From contig NZ_QUWV01000039.1 of the NCBI RefSeq assembly GCF_003403295.1, positions 38,951 through 102,950 on the forward strand: 64,000 nucleotides of DNA, read 5' to 3'. This document shows positions 8,436 through 19,068 of this stretch, one piece after another. This stretch comes from Komagataeibacter melaceti. Lineage in GTDB: Bacteria; Pseudomonadota; Alphaproteobacteria; Acetobacterales; Acetobacteraceae. A program made the position numbers and the translations under genes. Positions within the stretch are counted from its first letter, which is position 1. Every line of letters starts with the position of its first letter. The notes below the pieces were generated by a model. That model was not told the DNA's origin. It saw nothing but the letters and a program-made list of their open reading frames with translations, and did no database searches.

Positions 8436-9050
8436 TTATGTCCGGGGGGTATCCTTGCGCCGCAACAGAAACAGCGCCTGCTCCCCGAATAGGTTGGCCA
8501 GCCGGATCGACCGCCGCCACGGTGCGCGCTCGCCGTCTTCATCCACAGCCATCCATTGCTGGACAACATAACCCTCATCCCGGCACAGCGTCAAAAAGTC
8601 GAGGATCGTGCACGGGTGGATGTTGGGCGTGTCGTACCACGGCGTATTCCATACGGTGGTCATGGGCATGCGCCCGCGCAGGAGCATCTGCACCCGCAGC
8701 CGCCAGTGCCCGAAATTGGGAAAGGACACGATGGCGTACCGCCCGATGCGCAGCATCTGGCGCAGCACCGCGCGCGGGCGCTCCACGGCCTGGAGCGTGC
8801 GTTGCAGCACTACATAGTCAAATGCGTTATCCGGGTAATGCACGAGGTCATGGTCCGCATCGCCATGCATGACCGGCAGGCCATGCGCCACCGCGTGCGT
8901 CACCTCCTTCATGTCGATCTCGATGCCACGGGCGTCACACCCGCTATTGCGGAACAGGTAGTCCAGCAGCGCGCCGTCGCCACAGCCCACATCCAGCACG
9001 CGCGTTCGGGGGCGGATCATCCCGGCGATCAGCCGCTGGTCAAGGCGCAT
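8436..9050 (-). CDS. metW: methionine biosynthesis protein MetW
   Basis: 204 residues with a class I SAM-methyltransferase-like fold: VLDVGCGDGALLDYL is motif I and ARGIEIDMKEV follows. The signature region NFGHWRLRVQMLLRGRMP and WYDTPNIHPCTILDF is characteristic of MetW. MetW partners MetX and, in several proteobacteria, is needed for full homoserine acyltransferase activity. The start is 2 bases after the metX stop, so the two are translationally linked. Confidence 0.92.
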   Translation of the reverse strand: MRLDQRLIAGMIRPRTRVLDVGCGDGALLDYLFRNSGCDARGIEIDMKEVTHAVAHGLPVMHGDADHDLVHYPDNAFDYVVLQRTLQAVERPRAVLRQMLRIGRYAIVSFPNFGHWRLRVQMLLRGRMPMTTVWNTPWYDTPNIHPCTILDFLTLCRDEGYVVQQWMAVDEDGERAPWRRSIRLANLFGEQALFLLRRKDTPRT

Positions 9051-9052
9051 GG

Positions 9053-10216
9053 TCAGGCAATCCCGGCATGTTCGGCAGCTCCCGCCAGGAAGCCGCGGAT
9101 GGTACGATCAAAGTCCGGCTCATCAAGCAGGAAGGCGTCATGCCCCTTGTCACTGTCGATCTCGACAAAGGACACATTCGCCGCCACCCGGTTGAGCGCG
9201 CGCGCCACAAGCCGCGCCTGCGATGTGGGGAACAGCCAGTCGGACGAAAACGAGATGATGCAGAACCGCGTGCGCGTACCGGCAAAGGGACGCGACATGT
9301 CGCCATCATGCTCCGCGCCCAGATCGAAATAATCCATGGCGCGCGTGATGGTCAGGTAGGAATTGGCATCAAAGCGCCGCACGAAGGAGGAGCCCTGGTG
9401 GCGCAGGTAACTCTCCACCTCGAACATCTCGCCAAACAGGGCGCCCGGCACCCCGCCCCGCCCTGGTTCCTGACGCACGCGACGGCCGAATTTGCGCGTA
9501 AGGGCCGCTTCGGACATATAGGTGATGTGCGCCATCATGCGCGCGACCGCCAGCCCACGGGCCGGGACCTCGTTACATTCCCAGTACCGCCCGCCATGCC
9601 ATTGCGGGTCCGCGAAGATGGCCTGCCGACTGACTTCGTTGAATGCAATGTTCTGCGCGGAATGGAAGGGCGAGGTGGCAATCGGCATGGCCGCGAACAC
9701 GCAGTCGGGATAGGTCGCGGTCCATTCCAGCACCTGCATCCCCCCCATGGACCCACCAACCACGGCCAGCAGCCGCCTGATGCCCAGATGGTCGATCAGC
9801 AGCTTCTGGGCGCGCACCATGTCGCGGATGGTAATGGCGGGGAACGCGGTGCCCCATGGTTCCTCCACCCCGTCCTCGCGCCGGTGCAGGCTGCGCGGGC
9901 CGGTCGAACCCATGCAGCCACCCAGTACGTTGGCGCAGATGACGAAGAACCTGTCGGTATCAATGGGCAGGCCGGGGCCGACCATGCGGCTCCACCAGCC
10001 CGGCTTGCCTGTCAGCGGGTGGGGATCGGCCACGTACTGGTCGCCCGTCAGCGCGTGGCAGACCAGTATGGCGTTGTCCCGCCTGGCGGACAGCGTGCCA
10101 TAGGTGCGATAGGCCACATCCACCGGCGCCAGATGGAAACCGCAGTCCAGATGCAGTCCATCCGGAAAGGTCACATGCTGGTGCGACAGGTTATTGACTG
10201 AAACGGTCTGGTCCAT
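9053..10216 (-). CDS. metX: homoserine O-acetyltransferase (or succinyltransferase) MetX
   Basis: 387 residues, the normal MetX length. It is an alpha/beta hydrolase with the nucleophile serine in [13 protein letters not shown] and the catalytic histidine in [23 protein letters not shown]-like sequence ([14 protein letters not shown]) forms the oxyanion region, and [12 protein letters not shown] is the MetX substrate signature. It activates homoserine with an acyl-CoA as the first committed step of methionine synthesis. It is the first gene of a metX-metW operon. I looked for a SAM-II-type riboswitch in the 149 bases upstream and found no clear match. Confidence 0.93.
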   Translation of the reverse strand: MDQTVSVNNLSHQHVTFPDGLHLDCGFHLAPVDVAYRTYGTLSARRDNAILVCHALTGDQYVADPHPLTGKPGWWSRMVGPGLPIDTDRFFVICANVLGGCMGSTGPRSLHRREDGVEEPWGTAFPAITIRDMVRAQKLLIDHLGIRRLLAVVGGSMGGMQVLEWTATYPDCVFAAMPIATSPFHSAQNIAFNEVSRQAIFADPQWHGGRYWECNEVPARGLAVARMMAHITYMSEAALTRKFGRRVRQEPGRGGVPGALFGEMFEVESYLRHQGSSFVRRFDANSYLTITRAMDYFDLGAEHDGDMSRPFAGTRTRFCIISFSSDWLFPTSQARLVARALNRVAANVSFVEIDSDKGHDAFLLDEPDFDRTIRGFLAGAAEHAGIA

Positions 10217-10365
10217 TCTGTATCCGGCATTGCGTCGACAGGGACGATAAAAACTACAGGCTGGCGACCGGCCCGCCGCGTGGCCCGCCTGCTGGCACAG
10301 CGTATGACATTACAGACCTATACATGCAAGGTTCATGGCCATGTCAGCAAATCCGGCCCCTTGCA

Positions 10366-13300
10366 TCAGAACTGCTCCACCCTGCCCACGCCATCAATGG
10401 CCTTGATCATCTGCGCCACGCGCGGGGTCACGCGGTAACGATCGGCCAAGGTCAGTTCCACATCGCGCGTCTCGGCCACCGATGGCAGCAGGATGACCCG
10501 CCCGCGCCCGCCACCAATGCCGTGCAGCACGTCACGGATCGGCTCGAGGGCCTCGGCCTGATCGAACCAGATGCGCAGTTCCGCCGCCGCTTCCGCCGCC
10601 GCCTGCTCCAGTTCCATCACATCGGACGCGGTAATGCGCAGGGCCTCGCCTTCCAGCTTGAGGTCAGCACTCACCACCACCGCATTGCCCGCCGCAAGGA
10701 TCTCGCGTGAGCGGGACAGCACCTCGGAGAAGAAGGTGACCTCACACCCGCCACTGGCGTCGGACAGGCGCACCCATGCCATCTTGTTGCCGGTGCGCGT
10801 GGGGCGTTCCTTGCGGTCCACCACGCAGCCCGCGATCTTGACGCGGCCAATCCCGGCCTGTGCCGCCGCCTCCAGCCCCGTGGCGCGCACCACGCCCAGA
10901 CGGCGCATGAGCGGGCCGTAGGAATCCAGCGGGTGGCCGGTCAGGTGGAAACCTATGGCATCGGCTTCCATGTTCAGCCGCTCGAATTCAGGCCAGTCGG
11001 GCGTGCGCGGCAGGCGCAGCGGTTCGCGCTGGGCAGGCAGGTCGCCCCCACCGCCAAACAGGCCGATCTGACCGCTGGCGGCCTCCTGCGCGTTGGCCTG
11101 CGCGCGGCGCATCACGGTTTCCGCCGCCCCGCAGGCCTGCGCGCGGTTGGGCAGGATCGTATCGAACGCCCCCGCGCGGGCCAGGTTTTCAAGCTGCATC
11201 TTGTTGACCTGCTTGGAGTCAAGCCGGGCGGCCAGATCCTCCAGATCCCTGAAGGGCCGGTCGCCACGCACCGCCACCAGTGACTGCATGGCGCTCAGCC
11301 CGACCTTTTTCACCGCGGCCAGTGCGTAGCGGATGCCGTAGGTCTGGCCATCGGGCATCTTTTCAACCGTGAAATCCGCACCCGACGCATTGATGTCGGG
11401 CGGCAGCAGGGGAATACCCAGCCGGTCGGCTTCCTGCCGCAGGCCAGCCAGCTTGTCGGTCTTTTCACGGGCCAGCGACATACACGCGGCAATGAAGGCC
11501 ACCGGGTGGTTCGCCTTCATCCACGCGGTCTGGTACGACACCAGCGCATAGGCGGCGGCGTGGGATTTGTTGAACCCGTAATCGGCGAACTTGGCCATGA
11601 GGTCGAACACCTCGGCCGCCTTTTCGCGCTCGATCCCGCGCTTCATCGCCCCTTCGGTAAAGATCTCGCGCTGGCGGTCCATCTCCGCGCGGATCTTCTT
11701 GCCCATGGCGCGCCGCAGCAGGTCCGCCCCGCCAAGGCTGTAGCCCGCCATCTTCTGGGCGATCTGCATCACCTGTTCCTGATAGACCATGATGCCATAG
11801 GTCTCTTCGAGGATATCGCGGATTTCCTCGTGCGGGGGTTCCCAGGCCTCCCCATGCTTGCGGCGGCAGTAATCGGGAATATTGGCCATGGGGCCGGGGC
11901 GGTACAGCGCCACGGCGGCGATCAGGTCCTCCAGCCGGGTCGGGCGCATCTGCTTGAGGACATCACGCATCCCCGCGCCTTCAAACTGGAACACGCCGCC
12001 GGTGTCGCCGCGCGCCAGCATGTCATAGGTCAGTTCGTCATCCAGCGGCAGGGCGGACAGATCCACCTCTATGCCCATGCCATGGAGGAATTTCACCGCG
12101 CGCTGCAGGATGGTGAGCGTGGTCAGGCCAAGGAAGTCGAATTTGACCAGCCCCGCCTGCTCCACGAACTTCATGTTGTACTGCGTGACCAGCATCTCGC
12201 TTTTCGGGTCACGGTACAGCGGCACCAGTTCCACAAGCTGGCGGTCACCAATCACCACGCCCGCCGCATGCGTGCTGGCATGGCGGAACAGGCCCTCGAG
12301 CTGCTGGCCGATTTCCAGCAGGCGGCGGATGGCCTCGTCCTCGTCGCGCATTTCCTGCAGGCGGGGCTCCCCCTCGATCGCGGCCTTGAGCGTGACCGGC
12401 TGCGCGGGGTTGTTGGGGATCAGTTCCGCCACGCGGTTGACCATGCCATAGGGCAGGCCCAGCACACGCCCGACATCGCGCACGGCGGCGCGGGCCTGCA
12501 GCTTGCCGAACGTAATGATCTGGGCCACGCGGTCCGGCCCGTATTCCTGCCGGACGTAACGGATCACCTCGTCACGCCGGTCCTGACAGAAATCGATATC
12601 AAAGTCAGGCATCGACACGCGTTCGGGGTTCAGGAACCGCTCGAACAGCAGGTTGAAGGGAATGGGGTCGATATCGGTAATGGTCAGCGCCCACGCGGCC
12701 AGCGACCCCGCGCCGGACCCACGCCCCGGCCCCACGGGAATGTCATGCGCCTTGGCCCACTGGATGAAGTCGGCCACGATCATGAAATATCCGGGGAAAC
12801 CCATCTGCGCGATGATGTCCAGCTCAAAGGCGAGCCGTTCCTCGTATGTGCGCCGCGTCTCCTCATCCACGTCCATGCGCGACAGGCGGCGTGCAAGGCC
12901 GGTTATGGCCATGTGCCGCAGGGTCTGTTCCTCGGTCTGGCCTTCCTCCACCTTCGGGCAGACAGGCAGCAGGGGCTTGCGCGTTTCAACCTGCACCGCG
13001 CAGCGCCGCGCAATGTCCAGCGTGTTGTCACAGGCTTCCGGCAGGTCGGCAAAGAGTTCGCGCATGACCTCCGGCGGCTTGAACCAGTGTTCGGGGGTAA
13101 CGCGCCAGCGGTCGCGTTCGGCCATGGTGCGGCCCTGCGCGATGCACAGCAGCGCGTCATGTGCTTCGTACATGTCCGGGCGGGGGAAAAAACACTCATT
13201 CGTGGCCACCAGCGGCAGGCCCATGCGGTCGGCCATGGCGATCATGCCCGGCTCCACCGCCTGTTCCGCCGCGCGGCCGTGGCGGTGCAGTTCCACCGCC

Positions 13301-13800
13301 ATGCTGTCACCATAGGCCTCATGCAGCCGGGCCATGAGGCGGGCGGCTTCGCGTTCCTGCCCTTCGGCCAGCATGTTGAACAGCGGCCCCCGGCTGCCGC
13401 CCGTCAGCAGGAACAGGCCCGCGGCATGTTCGCACAGCAGGTCGAGGCTTACGGTCGGCTCATCCGTTTCATGCTGGAGAAAACCCGCGGAGGACAGGAT
13501 CTGCAGGTTGGCCAGCCCCTGCGCATCACGCGCCAGCAGCACGACCGGCTCGGCCGGGGTGCCGGGCTTGTCGCTGCGCGCCGGCAGGGCGATCTGGCAG
13601 CCGATGATGGGCTGCACCCCCTTCTTGCCGCAGTACTGCGAGAATTCCAGCGCGCCGAACATGTTGCCGGTATCGGTAATCGCGACGGCGGGCATGCGCA
13701 TGTCATGCGCCAGCGCCACCAGTTCGGGCACGCGGATGGCCCCCTGGCTGAGGGAATAGGCGGAATGGACGCGCAGGTGGATGAAATCGGCATGGGACAT
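10366..13800 (-). CDS. dnaE: DNA polymerase III subunit alpha DnaE
   Basis: 1144 residues, full length for DnaE1. It opens with the PHP domain (FIHLRVHSAYSLSQGAI). The catalytic acidic motif is MPDFDIDFCQDRR, with GPGRGSGAGSLAAW just before it. The finger region (YQEQVMQIAQKMAGYSLGGAD) and helix-hairpin-helix follow, and an OB fold lies near the C-terminus. It is the replicative polymerase core that synthesises the chromosome with the beta clamp. It lies 35 bases after lolD at the end of the long minus-strand cluster that starts with nuoA. The 917-residue plus-strand ORF lying over it is an antisense artefact. Confidence 0.96.
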   Translation of the reverse strand: MSHADFIHLRVHSAYSLSQGAIRVPELVALAHDMRMPAVAITDTGNMFGALEFSQYCGKKGVQPIIGCQIALPARSDKPGTPAEPVVLLARDAQGLANLQILSSAGFLQHETDEPTVSLDLLCEHAAGLFLLTGGSRGPLFNMLAEGQEREAARLMARLHEAYGDSMAVELHRHGRAAEQAVEPGMIAMADRMGLPLVATNECFFPRPDMYEAHDALLCIAQGRTMAERDRWRVTPEHWFKPPEVMRELFADLPEACDNTLDIARRCAVQVETRKPLLPVCPKVEEGQTEEQTLRHMAITGLARRLSRMDVDEETRRTYEERLAFELDIIAQMGFPGYFMIVADFIQWAKAHDIPVGPGRGSGAGSLAAWALTITDIDPIPFNLLFERFLNPERVSMPDFDIDFCQDRRDEVIRYVRQEYGPDRVAQIITFGKLQARAAVRDVGRVLGLPYGMVNRVAELIPNNPAQPVTLKAAIEGEPRLQEMRDEDEAIRRLLEIGQQLEGLFRHASTHAAGVVIGDRQLVELVPLYRDPKSEMLVTQYNMKFVEQAGLVKFDFLGLTTLTILQRAVKFLHGMGIEVDLSALPLDDELTYDMLARGDTGGVFQFEGAGMRDVLKQMRPTRLEDLIAAVALYRPGPMANIPDYCRRKHGEAWEPPHEEIRDILEETYGIMVYQEQVMQIAQKMAGYSLGGADLLRRAMGKKIRAEMDRQREIFTEGAMKRGIEREKAAEVFDLMAKFADYGFNKSHAAAYALVSYQTAWMKANHPVAFIAACMSLAREKTDKLAGLRQEADRLGIPLLPPDINASGADFTVEKMPDGQTYGIRYALAAVKKVGLSAMQSLVAVRGDRPFRDLEDLAARLDSKQVNKMQLENLARAGAFDTILPNRAQACGAAETVMRRAQANAQEAASGQIGLFGGGGDLPAQREPLRLPRTPDWPEFERLNMEADAIGFHLTGHPLDSYGPLMRRLGVVRATGLEAAAQAGIGRVKIAGCVVDRKERPTRTGNKMAWVRLSDASGGCEVTFFSEVLSRSREILAAGNAVVVSADLKLEGEALRITASDVMELEQAAAEAAAELRIWFDQAEALEPIRDVLHGIGGGRGRVILLPSVAETRDVELTLADRYRVTPRVAQMIKAIDGVGRVEQF

Positions 13801-13835
13801 GGCCCCACTCTACCGCAGGGTGGCGGCGGATTGCA

Positions 13836-14558
13836 CTACCCGCCGCGCACGTCCCCTTCCGTCCCATGCAGCGGCACGACCAGCCCGTCACGCAGGGTGA
13901 CGATACGGTCCATGCGGCGGGCAAGGTCCATGTTATGGGTCGCGATCAGCGCGGCCACGCCATGGGCGCGCACCGTCTCCAGCAGCGCATCGAACACGGC
14001 GTCGGATGTGTTGACATCCAGATTGCCCGTCGGTTCATCGGCCAGCAGCACATGGGGCCGGTTGGCCAGCGCGCGCGCAATGGCCACGCGCTGCTTTTCC
14101 CCGCCCGAAAGCTTGCCCGGCAGGTGTTCCAGCCGGTGGCCCAGCCCGAACGCGCCCAGCAGTTCATCGGCCCGTACCCGTGCATCACGCCGGGGCACAC
14201 CTGCAATCATCTGCGGCAGCATGACGTTTTCCCGCGCGCTGAATTCCGCCAGCAGGTGATGGAACTGGTACACGAACCCGATCCGGTCGCGACGAAGCTG
14301 CGTGCGCTCCCGGTCCGCCAGCGCGCCCGCATCCTGCCCCGCCAGCATGACACACCCGGCATCGGGTTTTTCCAGCAGTCCCGCCAGGTGCAGGAGCGTG
14401 GACTTGCCCGTGCCCGACGGGGCGACCAGCGCCACGATCTCGCCGGGGTGGAGGGTCAGGTCCGCCCCGCGCAGCACATCAAGCGTTTCCTCGCCGCTGA
14501 TATAGCGCCGCGCCACGCCATCAAGGCGCAGCGGGGGGGCGTTGATCATCTCACTCAT
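13836..14558 (-). CDS. lolD: lipoprotein-release ABC transporter ATP-binding protein LolD
   Basis: 240 residues from the ATG at 14556-14558. Walker A is APSGTGKST, the signature is [15 protein letters not shown], Walker B is [12 protein letters not shown] and the switch histidine is in IATHNMD. The N-terminal half matches the MacB/LolD subclass. It powers extraction of outer-membrane lipoproteins from the inner membrane with LolC. The gene overlaps the lolC stop by eight bases (ATGAGTGA), so the pair is co-translated. Confidence 0.92.
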   Translation of the reverse strand: MSEMINAPPLRLDGVARRYISGEETLDVLRGADLTLHPGEIVALVAPSGTGKSTLLHLAGLLEKPDAGCVMLAGQDAGALADRERTQLRRDRIGFVYQFHHLLAEFSARENVMLPQMIAGVPRRDARVRADELLGAFGLGHRLEHLPGKLSGGEKQRVAIARALANRPHVLLADEPTGNLDVNTSDAVFDALLETVRAHGVAALIATHNMDLARRMDRIVTLRDGLVVPLHGTEGDVRGG

Positions 14559-15795
14559 GGCGCAGGGCCTCCACCGGGTCGGTTCGCGCGGCCCGCCATG
14601 ATGGGTAGAGCGTGGCCAGCAGCGACAGCGCAAGCGCCATCGCGATCACCTCCGCCACCTGCGACCAGATCAGCTTGGCGGGCAGGTGTTCGAGGTAATA
14701 CACCTCGGCATTGAACAGGTCGGTGCCGGTGATGCGCTGCAGGAGCTGGCGGATACGCTCGATATTCAGGCAGAACACAATGCCCAGCCCGGTGCCGACA
14801 AACGTGCCCGTAACCCCGACCGATGCCCCGCACATGAGGAAGATGCGCATGATCGCGCCCCGCGTGGCCCCCAGCGTGCGCAGCACGGCAATATCCGCGC
14901 TCTTGTCCTTTACCATCATGATGAGCGAGGAAATCACGTTGAACGCCGCGACAAGGATGATCAGCGTCAGGATCAGGAACATCACGTTCTGTTCCACCTG
15001 CACCGCGCCGAAAAAGGCATTGTTGCTCTGCGTCCAGTCCATGACACGGACATCACCGTGCATGACCTTTTCAATGGCCTGACGGACCGGAATGACGTTT
15101 TCCGCATCCCGCGTCATGACCTGCACCTGCGTCACCTGCCCCGGCAACTGGAAATAGACCTGTGCCGCATGCAGGGGCAGGAAGACGTAGCCCGCGTTGT
15201 AGTCATTCACCCCGGCGTCAAAAATCCCCACCACGCGATAGGCGCGCACGCGCGGCATGGTGCCAAATGCCGTGGCCGCCCCCTGGGGCGAGACGAGCGT
15301 GAGCCTGCCGCCCACGGTCAGCCCCGCGCGTTCGGCCAGCGTGGTGCCGACGATGATGGTGTCGTCATCCCCAAAATCATCCATCGACCCGGCAACAAGG
15401 TTGTCACTGACCTCGTGCAGGCCGATCAGGTCGTTGCGGGTCATGCCCCGCACCAGCCCGCCCGCATTGTAATTGCCGGAATTGAGCAGTACCTGCGATT
15501 CCACCAGCGGCGCGGCCGAGACCACGCCGGGCACGCTGCGCACATGGGCCGCCACATCATCATAATCACTGATGGTGCGCGAAATGCCGTAAACGCTCAG
15601 ATCCCCATTCAGGCCAAGGATGCGCCCCAGCAGGTCGGCCTTGAACCCGTTCATGACCGACATGACGATGATGAGCGTCGCCACGCCAAGCGCGATCCCC
15701 ACAAGCGAGAAGATCGCGATGACGGAAACGAACCGCTCCCCGCGCCGGGCATGCAGGTAGCGCCCGGCGACCATCCGCTCGAAGGGACCGAACAT
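14551..15795 (-). CDS. lolC: lipoprotein-releasing ABC transporter permease LolC/LolE family
   Basis: 414 residues. There is an N-terminal membrane helix ([30 protein letters not shown]), a large periplasmic domain, and three C-terminal helices ([20 protein letters not shown] onward) in the FtsX/MacB arrangement. The coupling region [15 protein letters not shown] is typical of LolC/E. There is one permease gene only, as in most alphaproteobacteria, so LolD probably works with a homodimer. The start shares one base with the proS stop (TGATG). Confidence 0.92.
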   Translation of the reverse strand: MFGPFERMVAGRYLHARRGERFVSVIAIFSLVGIALGVATLIIVMSVMNGFKADLLGRILGLNGDLSVYGISRTISDYDDVAAHVRSVPGVVSAAPLVESQVLLNSGNYNAGGLVRGMTRNDLIGLHEVSDNLVAGSMDDFGDDDTIIVGTTLAERAGLTVGGRLTLVSPQGAATAFGTMPRVRAYRVVGIFDAGVNDYNAGYVFLPLHAAQVYFQLPGQVTQVQVMTRDAENVIPVRQAIEKVMHGDVRVMDWTQSNNAFFGAVQVEQNVMFLILTLIILVAAFNVISSLIMMVKDKSADIAVLRTLGATRGAIMRIFLMCGASVGVTGTFVGTGLGIVFCLNIERIRQLLQRITGTDLFNAEVYYLEHLPAKLIWSQVAEVIAMALALSLLATLYPSWRAARTDPVEALRHE

Positions 15796-17117
15796 CAGCC
15801 CTGCGTTTTCATGACAAGGGCCAGCGCATCTTCAGGCGTGGCCTCGGTGCGCTCGCCCGTGCGGCGGTTCTTGATCTCGACCTTGCCTTCCTTCGCGCCA
15901 CGGGGGCCGACAATAAGCTGCCACGGGTGGCCCATCAGGTCCGCATCGGCAAACTTGGCGCCCGCGCGTTCGGCGCGGTCATCATACAGGAAATGCTCGG
16001 GCGCTGCCGCGTACAGCTTCTCGCACAGGGCGTCACACGTGCTGTCGCCGCTCTTGAGGTTGATGATCACGGCGCGGAAGGGAGCGACGGTTTCCGGCCA
16101 GATGATGCCGCCTTCATCATGGCTGGCCTCGATGATTGCGGCGACAAGGCGGGAGACGCCAATGCCGTAAGACCCCATTTCCGGATAAAGCGGCGCGCCA
16201 TCCGGGCCGCTGACGGTAATGTCCATGGATTCGGTGTATTTGCGGCCGAAGTTGAAGATATGCCCGACCTCGATGCCGCGCCCCTCGCGCTGGCGTTCGG
16301 CAGGTACCTTCGCCCATGCCTCCGCGTCATGCATTTCGTCCGTCGCGGCATAGAACGATGTCATGCCGGTGAAGAACTTTTCGAGCGACCCGCGGTCGTG
16401 GATATCCACATCTTCACCCAGCCAGTCCTGTTCCTCCAGCGCGCTGTCAAAGAACACGCCACTTTCCCCCGTGGGGGCGAGGATCAGGAATTCATGGCTC
16501 AGCTCGCCCCCGATCGGCCCGGTATCGGCGCGCATCGGGATCGCGCGCACGCCCAGGCGCTGGAACGTACGCAGGTAGGCCAGCATCATCCGGCGGTAGG
16601 TATCGACCGAGGAGTCATGGTCCAGATCAAAGCTGTACGCATCCTTCATGTAGAATTCGCGCCCGCGCATCACCCCGAAACGGGGGCGCACCTCATCACG
16701 GAACTTCCACTGGATGTGGTAGAGAACCTGCGGCAGTTCCTTGTAGGACTTGATGATCTGGCCAAACAGGTCGGTAATCATTTCCTCATTGGTCGGCCCG
16801 TACAGCATGTCACGCTCGTGGCGGTCACGGATACGCAGCATTTCCGGGCCGTAAGCGTCATAACGCCCCGAACGCTTCCACAGCTCAGCGGACTGCAGGG
16901 TGGGCATGAGCAGTTCCTGGGCGCCTACAGCATCCTGTTCCTCACGCACGATGTCCGCGATGTTGCGCAGGACCCGCAGCCCGGCCGGCAACCAGGCATA
17001 GATGCCCGCGGCTGTCTGGCGAATCAGGCCCGCACGCAGCATGAGCCGGTGCGAGGTGATCTGGGCCTCGGCCGGATTTTCCTTGAGGGTAGGCAGAAAA
17101 CTGCGGGACAGACGCAT
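15795..17117 (-). CDS. proS: prolyl-tRNA synthetase, short alphaproteobacterial type
   Basis: 440 residues, the short form lacking the editing insertion between motifs 2 and 3. Motif 1 region is [17 protein letters not shown], motif 2 is [17 protein letters not shown], and motif 3 is [19 protein letters not shown]-terminal anticodon-binding domain follows. It charges tRNA-Pro. It starts the proS-lolC-lolD-dnaE segment; its 307-base upstream region holds two adjacent hairpins. Confidence 0.95.
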   Translation of the reverse strand: MRLSRSFLPTLKENPAEAQITSHRLMLRAGLIRQTAAGIYAWLPAGLRVLRNIADIVREEQDAVGAQELLMPTLQSAELWKRSGRYDAYGPEMLRIRDRHERDMLYGPTNEEMITDLFGQIIKSYKELPQVLYHIQWKFRDEVRPRFGVMRGREFYMKDAYSFDLDHDSSVDTYRRMMLAYLRTFQRLGVRAIPMRADTGPIGGELSHEFLILAPTGESGVFFDSALEEQDWLGEDVDIHDRGSLEKFFTGMTSFYAATDEMHDAEAWAKVPAERQREGRGIEVGHIFNFGRKYTESMDITVSGPDGAPLYPEMGSYGIGVSRLVAAIIEASHDEGGIIWPETVAPFRAVIINLKSGDSTCDALCEKLYAAAPEHFLYDDRAERAGAKFADADLMGHPWQLIVGPRGAKEGKVEIKNRRTGERTEATPEDALALVMKTQG

Positions 17118-17240
17118 ATCCGTATGAACCTTGAAGTAGGGGAACCAGTAATGCGACGGACCCTAAACCAATCGGAACCGGCGTGGAATGGGGCATGTGC
17201 GGCAGCGGCAGCCGCGCCACACCAAAGCGTGATGGCCACC

Positions 17241-17300
17241 CTCCCCCTCAGCGTAAACATCCGCGTGAGGGGGAGTAGCCGCCCCACCATGGCGGGGCTA
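17241..17300 (-). promoter_or_regulatory. two tandem hairpins in the proS leader
   Basis: First hairpin: CTCCCCCTCA / TGAGGGGGAG (10-bp perfect arms). Second, directly abutting: TAGCCGCC / GGCGGGGCTA with a two-base bulge. No T-run follows either on the minus strand. They sit about 125-185 bases upstream of the proS start, so leader control or RNA processing is possible. Confidence 0.4.
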
Positions 17301-17360
17301 GTGTGCCCGGGCAAATCTGGTTGCATCAAAAGACGCCGGGTTTAGGGAAAACGTTCCAAA

Positions 17361-17397
17361 TAAAAATGGCAGGAAACGGTCAACCGCTTCCTGCCAT
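17361..17397 (-). terminator. intrinsic terminator of rnj
   Basis: 10-bp perfect arms ATGGCAGGAA / TTCCTGCCAT, extended inward to about 14 pairs, followed on the minus strand by TTTTATTT. It lies 28 bases after the rnj stop and would separate rnj from proS. Confidence 0.85.
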
Positions 17398-17424
17398 AAT
17401 CATTTTCAGCCCTGTGCGCAGTGA

Positions 17425-19068
17425 TTACACGCGCAGCAGGTGCACATCCACCAGCGGGCGCTTCTGCAGCTTGCGGCCCAGCGCGCGGCGCAGGGCGGTT
17501 TTCGCAGCCTCGCGGAAGGTCGCGTCGTTCACGCGCAGTTCATCAGGAATTTCATCCAGCGCATTGCCGAATTCTTCCGTAATGCGCAGCGTTTCCGGGT
17601 CTTCCATATCCAGCAGGCCGGGGGCGCTGACCTTCGGATCACCAATCAGGTAGCCTTCGTCATCCACGGCAAAGCTGCCCAGCACCATGCCATTGAACAG
17701 CATGCGGCGCCGGGCCGACAGCACGCCACCATTCATGGGCAGGATACGGCCACCATCAAGCACCAGCCGCCCGGTCGGCGCGGTATCGCCCACCTCCACG
17801 CCATTGGCGCGGATATCAAGGATGTCGCCATCCTCCAGCAGCACCGGCTCGATATCGAGTTCCTGCGCGATGGCGGCGTTGGCGGTCAGGTGACGCCATT
17901 CCCCATGCACGGGAATAAGGTAACGCGGGCGCACGAGATCATACAGCTTGCGCACGTCACCACCCGTTGCATGGCCCGAGACATGCACCAGATGGTCCTT
18001 GTCCGTAATCACCTGCACGCCACGGCGGGTCAGGTTGTCCTGCACCTGAATCACGGCCTGCTCGTTACCGGGAATCATGCGGCTGCTGTAGATGACCGTA
18101 TCATTCTCACCCAGCGAGATGTTGGGGTGGGTATCCGATGCAATGCGCGACAGGGCCGAACGCGGCTCACCCTGACTGCCGGTTACGATCAGGAGAATCT
18201 GGTCGTCATGGACGGAATTCGCCTCCTGCTCGGACAGGAACTGCGGCACGTCGGACAGGTAGCCACATTCACGCGCCGCGACCTCCAGGTTACGCAGGCT
18301 GCGCCCCACGACGGCCACCTTGCGCCCCGCCGCCTGCGCGGCCTTGGCCAGCGTCTCGACACGCGCGACGTTACTGGCGAAGCATGTCACCGCGATCCGC
18401 CCCTCCAGCGAGGCGATCAGCCGTGTCATTTCACGCCGCACATCCGCTTCCGACGCGGAAGGCCCCTCGGTCCGGACATTGGTGCTGTCACACACCATGG
18501 CCAGCACGCCCTCGCGCCCCAGCGCAGCAAAGGTCTCGAGGTCGGTCGGCGGGCCGACCTGCGGGTCGGGGTCGATCTTCCAGTCACCCGTATGGATGAT
18601 GATGCCCTGCGGCGTACGCAGCACCAGTGACTGTGATTCCGGCACCGAATGGGTCACGGAAATGAAGCGCAGGTCGAACGGCCCCACGGTAAAGGCGCTG
18701 CCCGGCGCAACCACATGGATCGGCACCTGCTGGAGCAGTTGCGCCTCACCCAGCTTGCGGCGCAGGACGGCGGCGGCAAACGGCGTGACATAAACCGGGC
18801 AGCCAAGCTGCGGCCACAGATGGGCGATGGCGCCCAGATGGTCCTCATGCGCATGGGTGACCACAAGCCCGGCCAGCGCCTTTTTACGCTCGGCAATGAA
18901 AACCGGGTCCGGCAGCAGGATTTCGGCTTCCGGCGTGTCGTTGCCGCTGAAGCCGATACCGCAATCCACCGCCAGCCATGCCTCCCCCTGCCGGTAGAGG
19001 TTGAGGTTCATACCAATTTCGCCTGTTCCGCCCAGCGGAAGGAATGAAACGCCTGTTATATCATTCAT
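17425..19068 (-). CDS. rnj: ribonuclease J
   Basis: 547 residues from the ATG at 19066-19068. It is a metallo-beta-lactamase/beta-CASP nuclease: the metal-binding motif THAHEDHLGAI is near residue 76, GDWKIDPDP is motif III, and CDSTNVRTEGPS plus GSQGEPRSALSRIA belong to the beta-CASP part. VSGHATGGD follows, and VPVHGE-type sequence (IPVHGEWRHL) carries the last histidine. It degrades and matures RNA 5' to 3' and endonucleolytically. In alphaproteobacteria it normally lies after birA and coaX; here the 323 bases upstream carry no coaX. Confidence 0.93.
   Translation of the reverse strand: MNDITGVSFLPLGGTGEIGMNLNLYRQGEAWLAVDCGIGFSGNDTPEAEILLPDPVFIAERKKALAGLVVTHAHEDHLGAIAHLWPQLGCPVYVTPFAAAVLRRKLGEAQLLQQVPIHVVAPGSAFTVGPFDLRFISVTHSVPESQSLVLRTPQGIIIHTGDWKIDPDPQVGPPTDLETFAALGREGVLAMVCDSTNVRTEGPSASEADVRREMTRLIASLEGRIAVTCFASNVARVETLAKAAQAAGRKVAVVGRSLRNLEVAARECGYLSDVPQFLSEQEANSVHDDQILLIVTGSQGEPRSALSRIASDTHPNISLGENDTVIYSSRMIPGNEQAVIQVQDNLTRRGVQVITDKDHLVHVSGHATGGDVRKLYDLVRPRYLIPVHGEWRHLTANAAIAQELDIEPVLLEDGDILDIRANGVEVGDTAPTGRLVLDGGRILPMNGGVLSARRRMLFNGMVLGSFAVDDEGYLIGDPKVSAPGLLDMEDPETLRITEEFGNALDEIPDELRVNDATFREAAKTALRRALGRKLQKRPLVDVHLLRV

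Larger units (their letters stand above)
17118..17424. other. structured intergenic region between rnj and proS
   Basis: 307 bases without a gene. It contains the rnj terminator (17361-17397) and two tandem hairpins at 17241-17275 and 17276-17300. It probably carries the promoter and leader of proS. Confidence 0.5.

Noticed and set aside
10217..10365. SAM-type riboswitch upstream of metX
   Set aside because: Searched by eye for a SAM-II-like pseudoknot pattern; no convincing match.
11506..14259. 917-residue plus-strand ORF opposite dnaE and lolD
   Set aside because: Antisense to two clear genes; His/Gln/Arg/Gly-rich composition typical of reverse frames in high-GC DNA.
14686..17345. Two long plus-strand ORFs opposite lolC and proS
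   Set aside because: Complementary-strand artefacts of well-supported genes with no family motifs.
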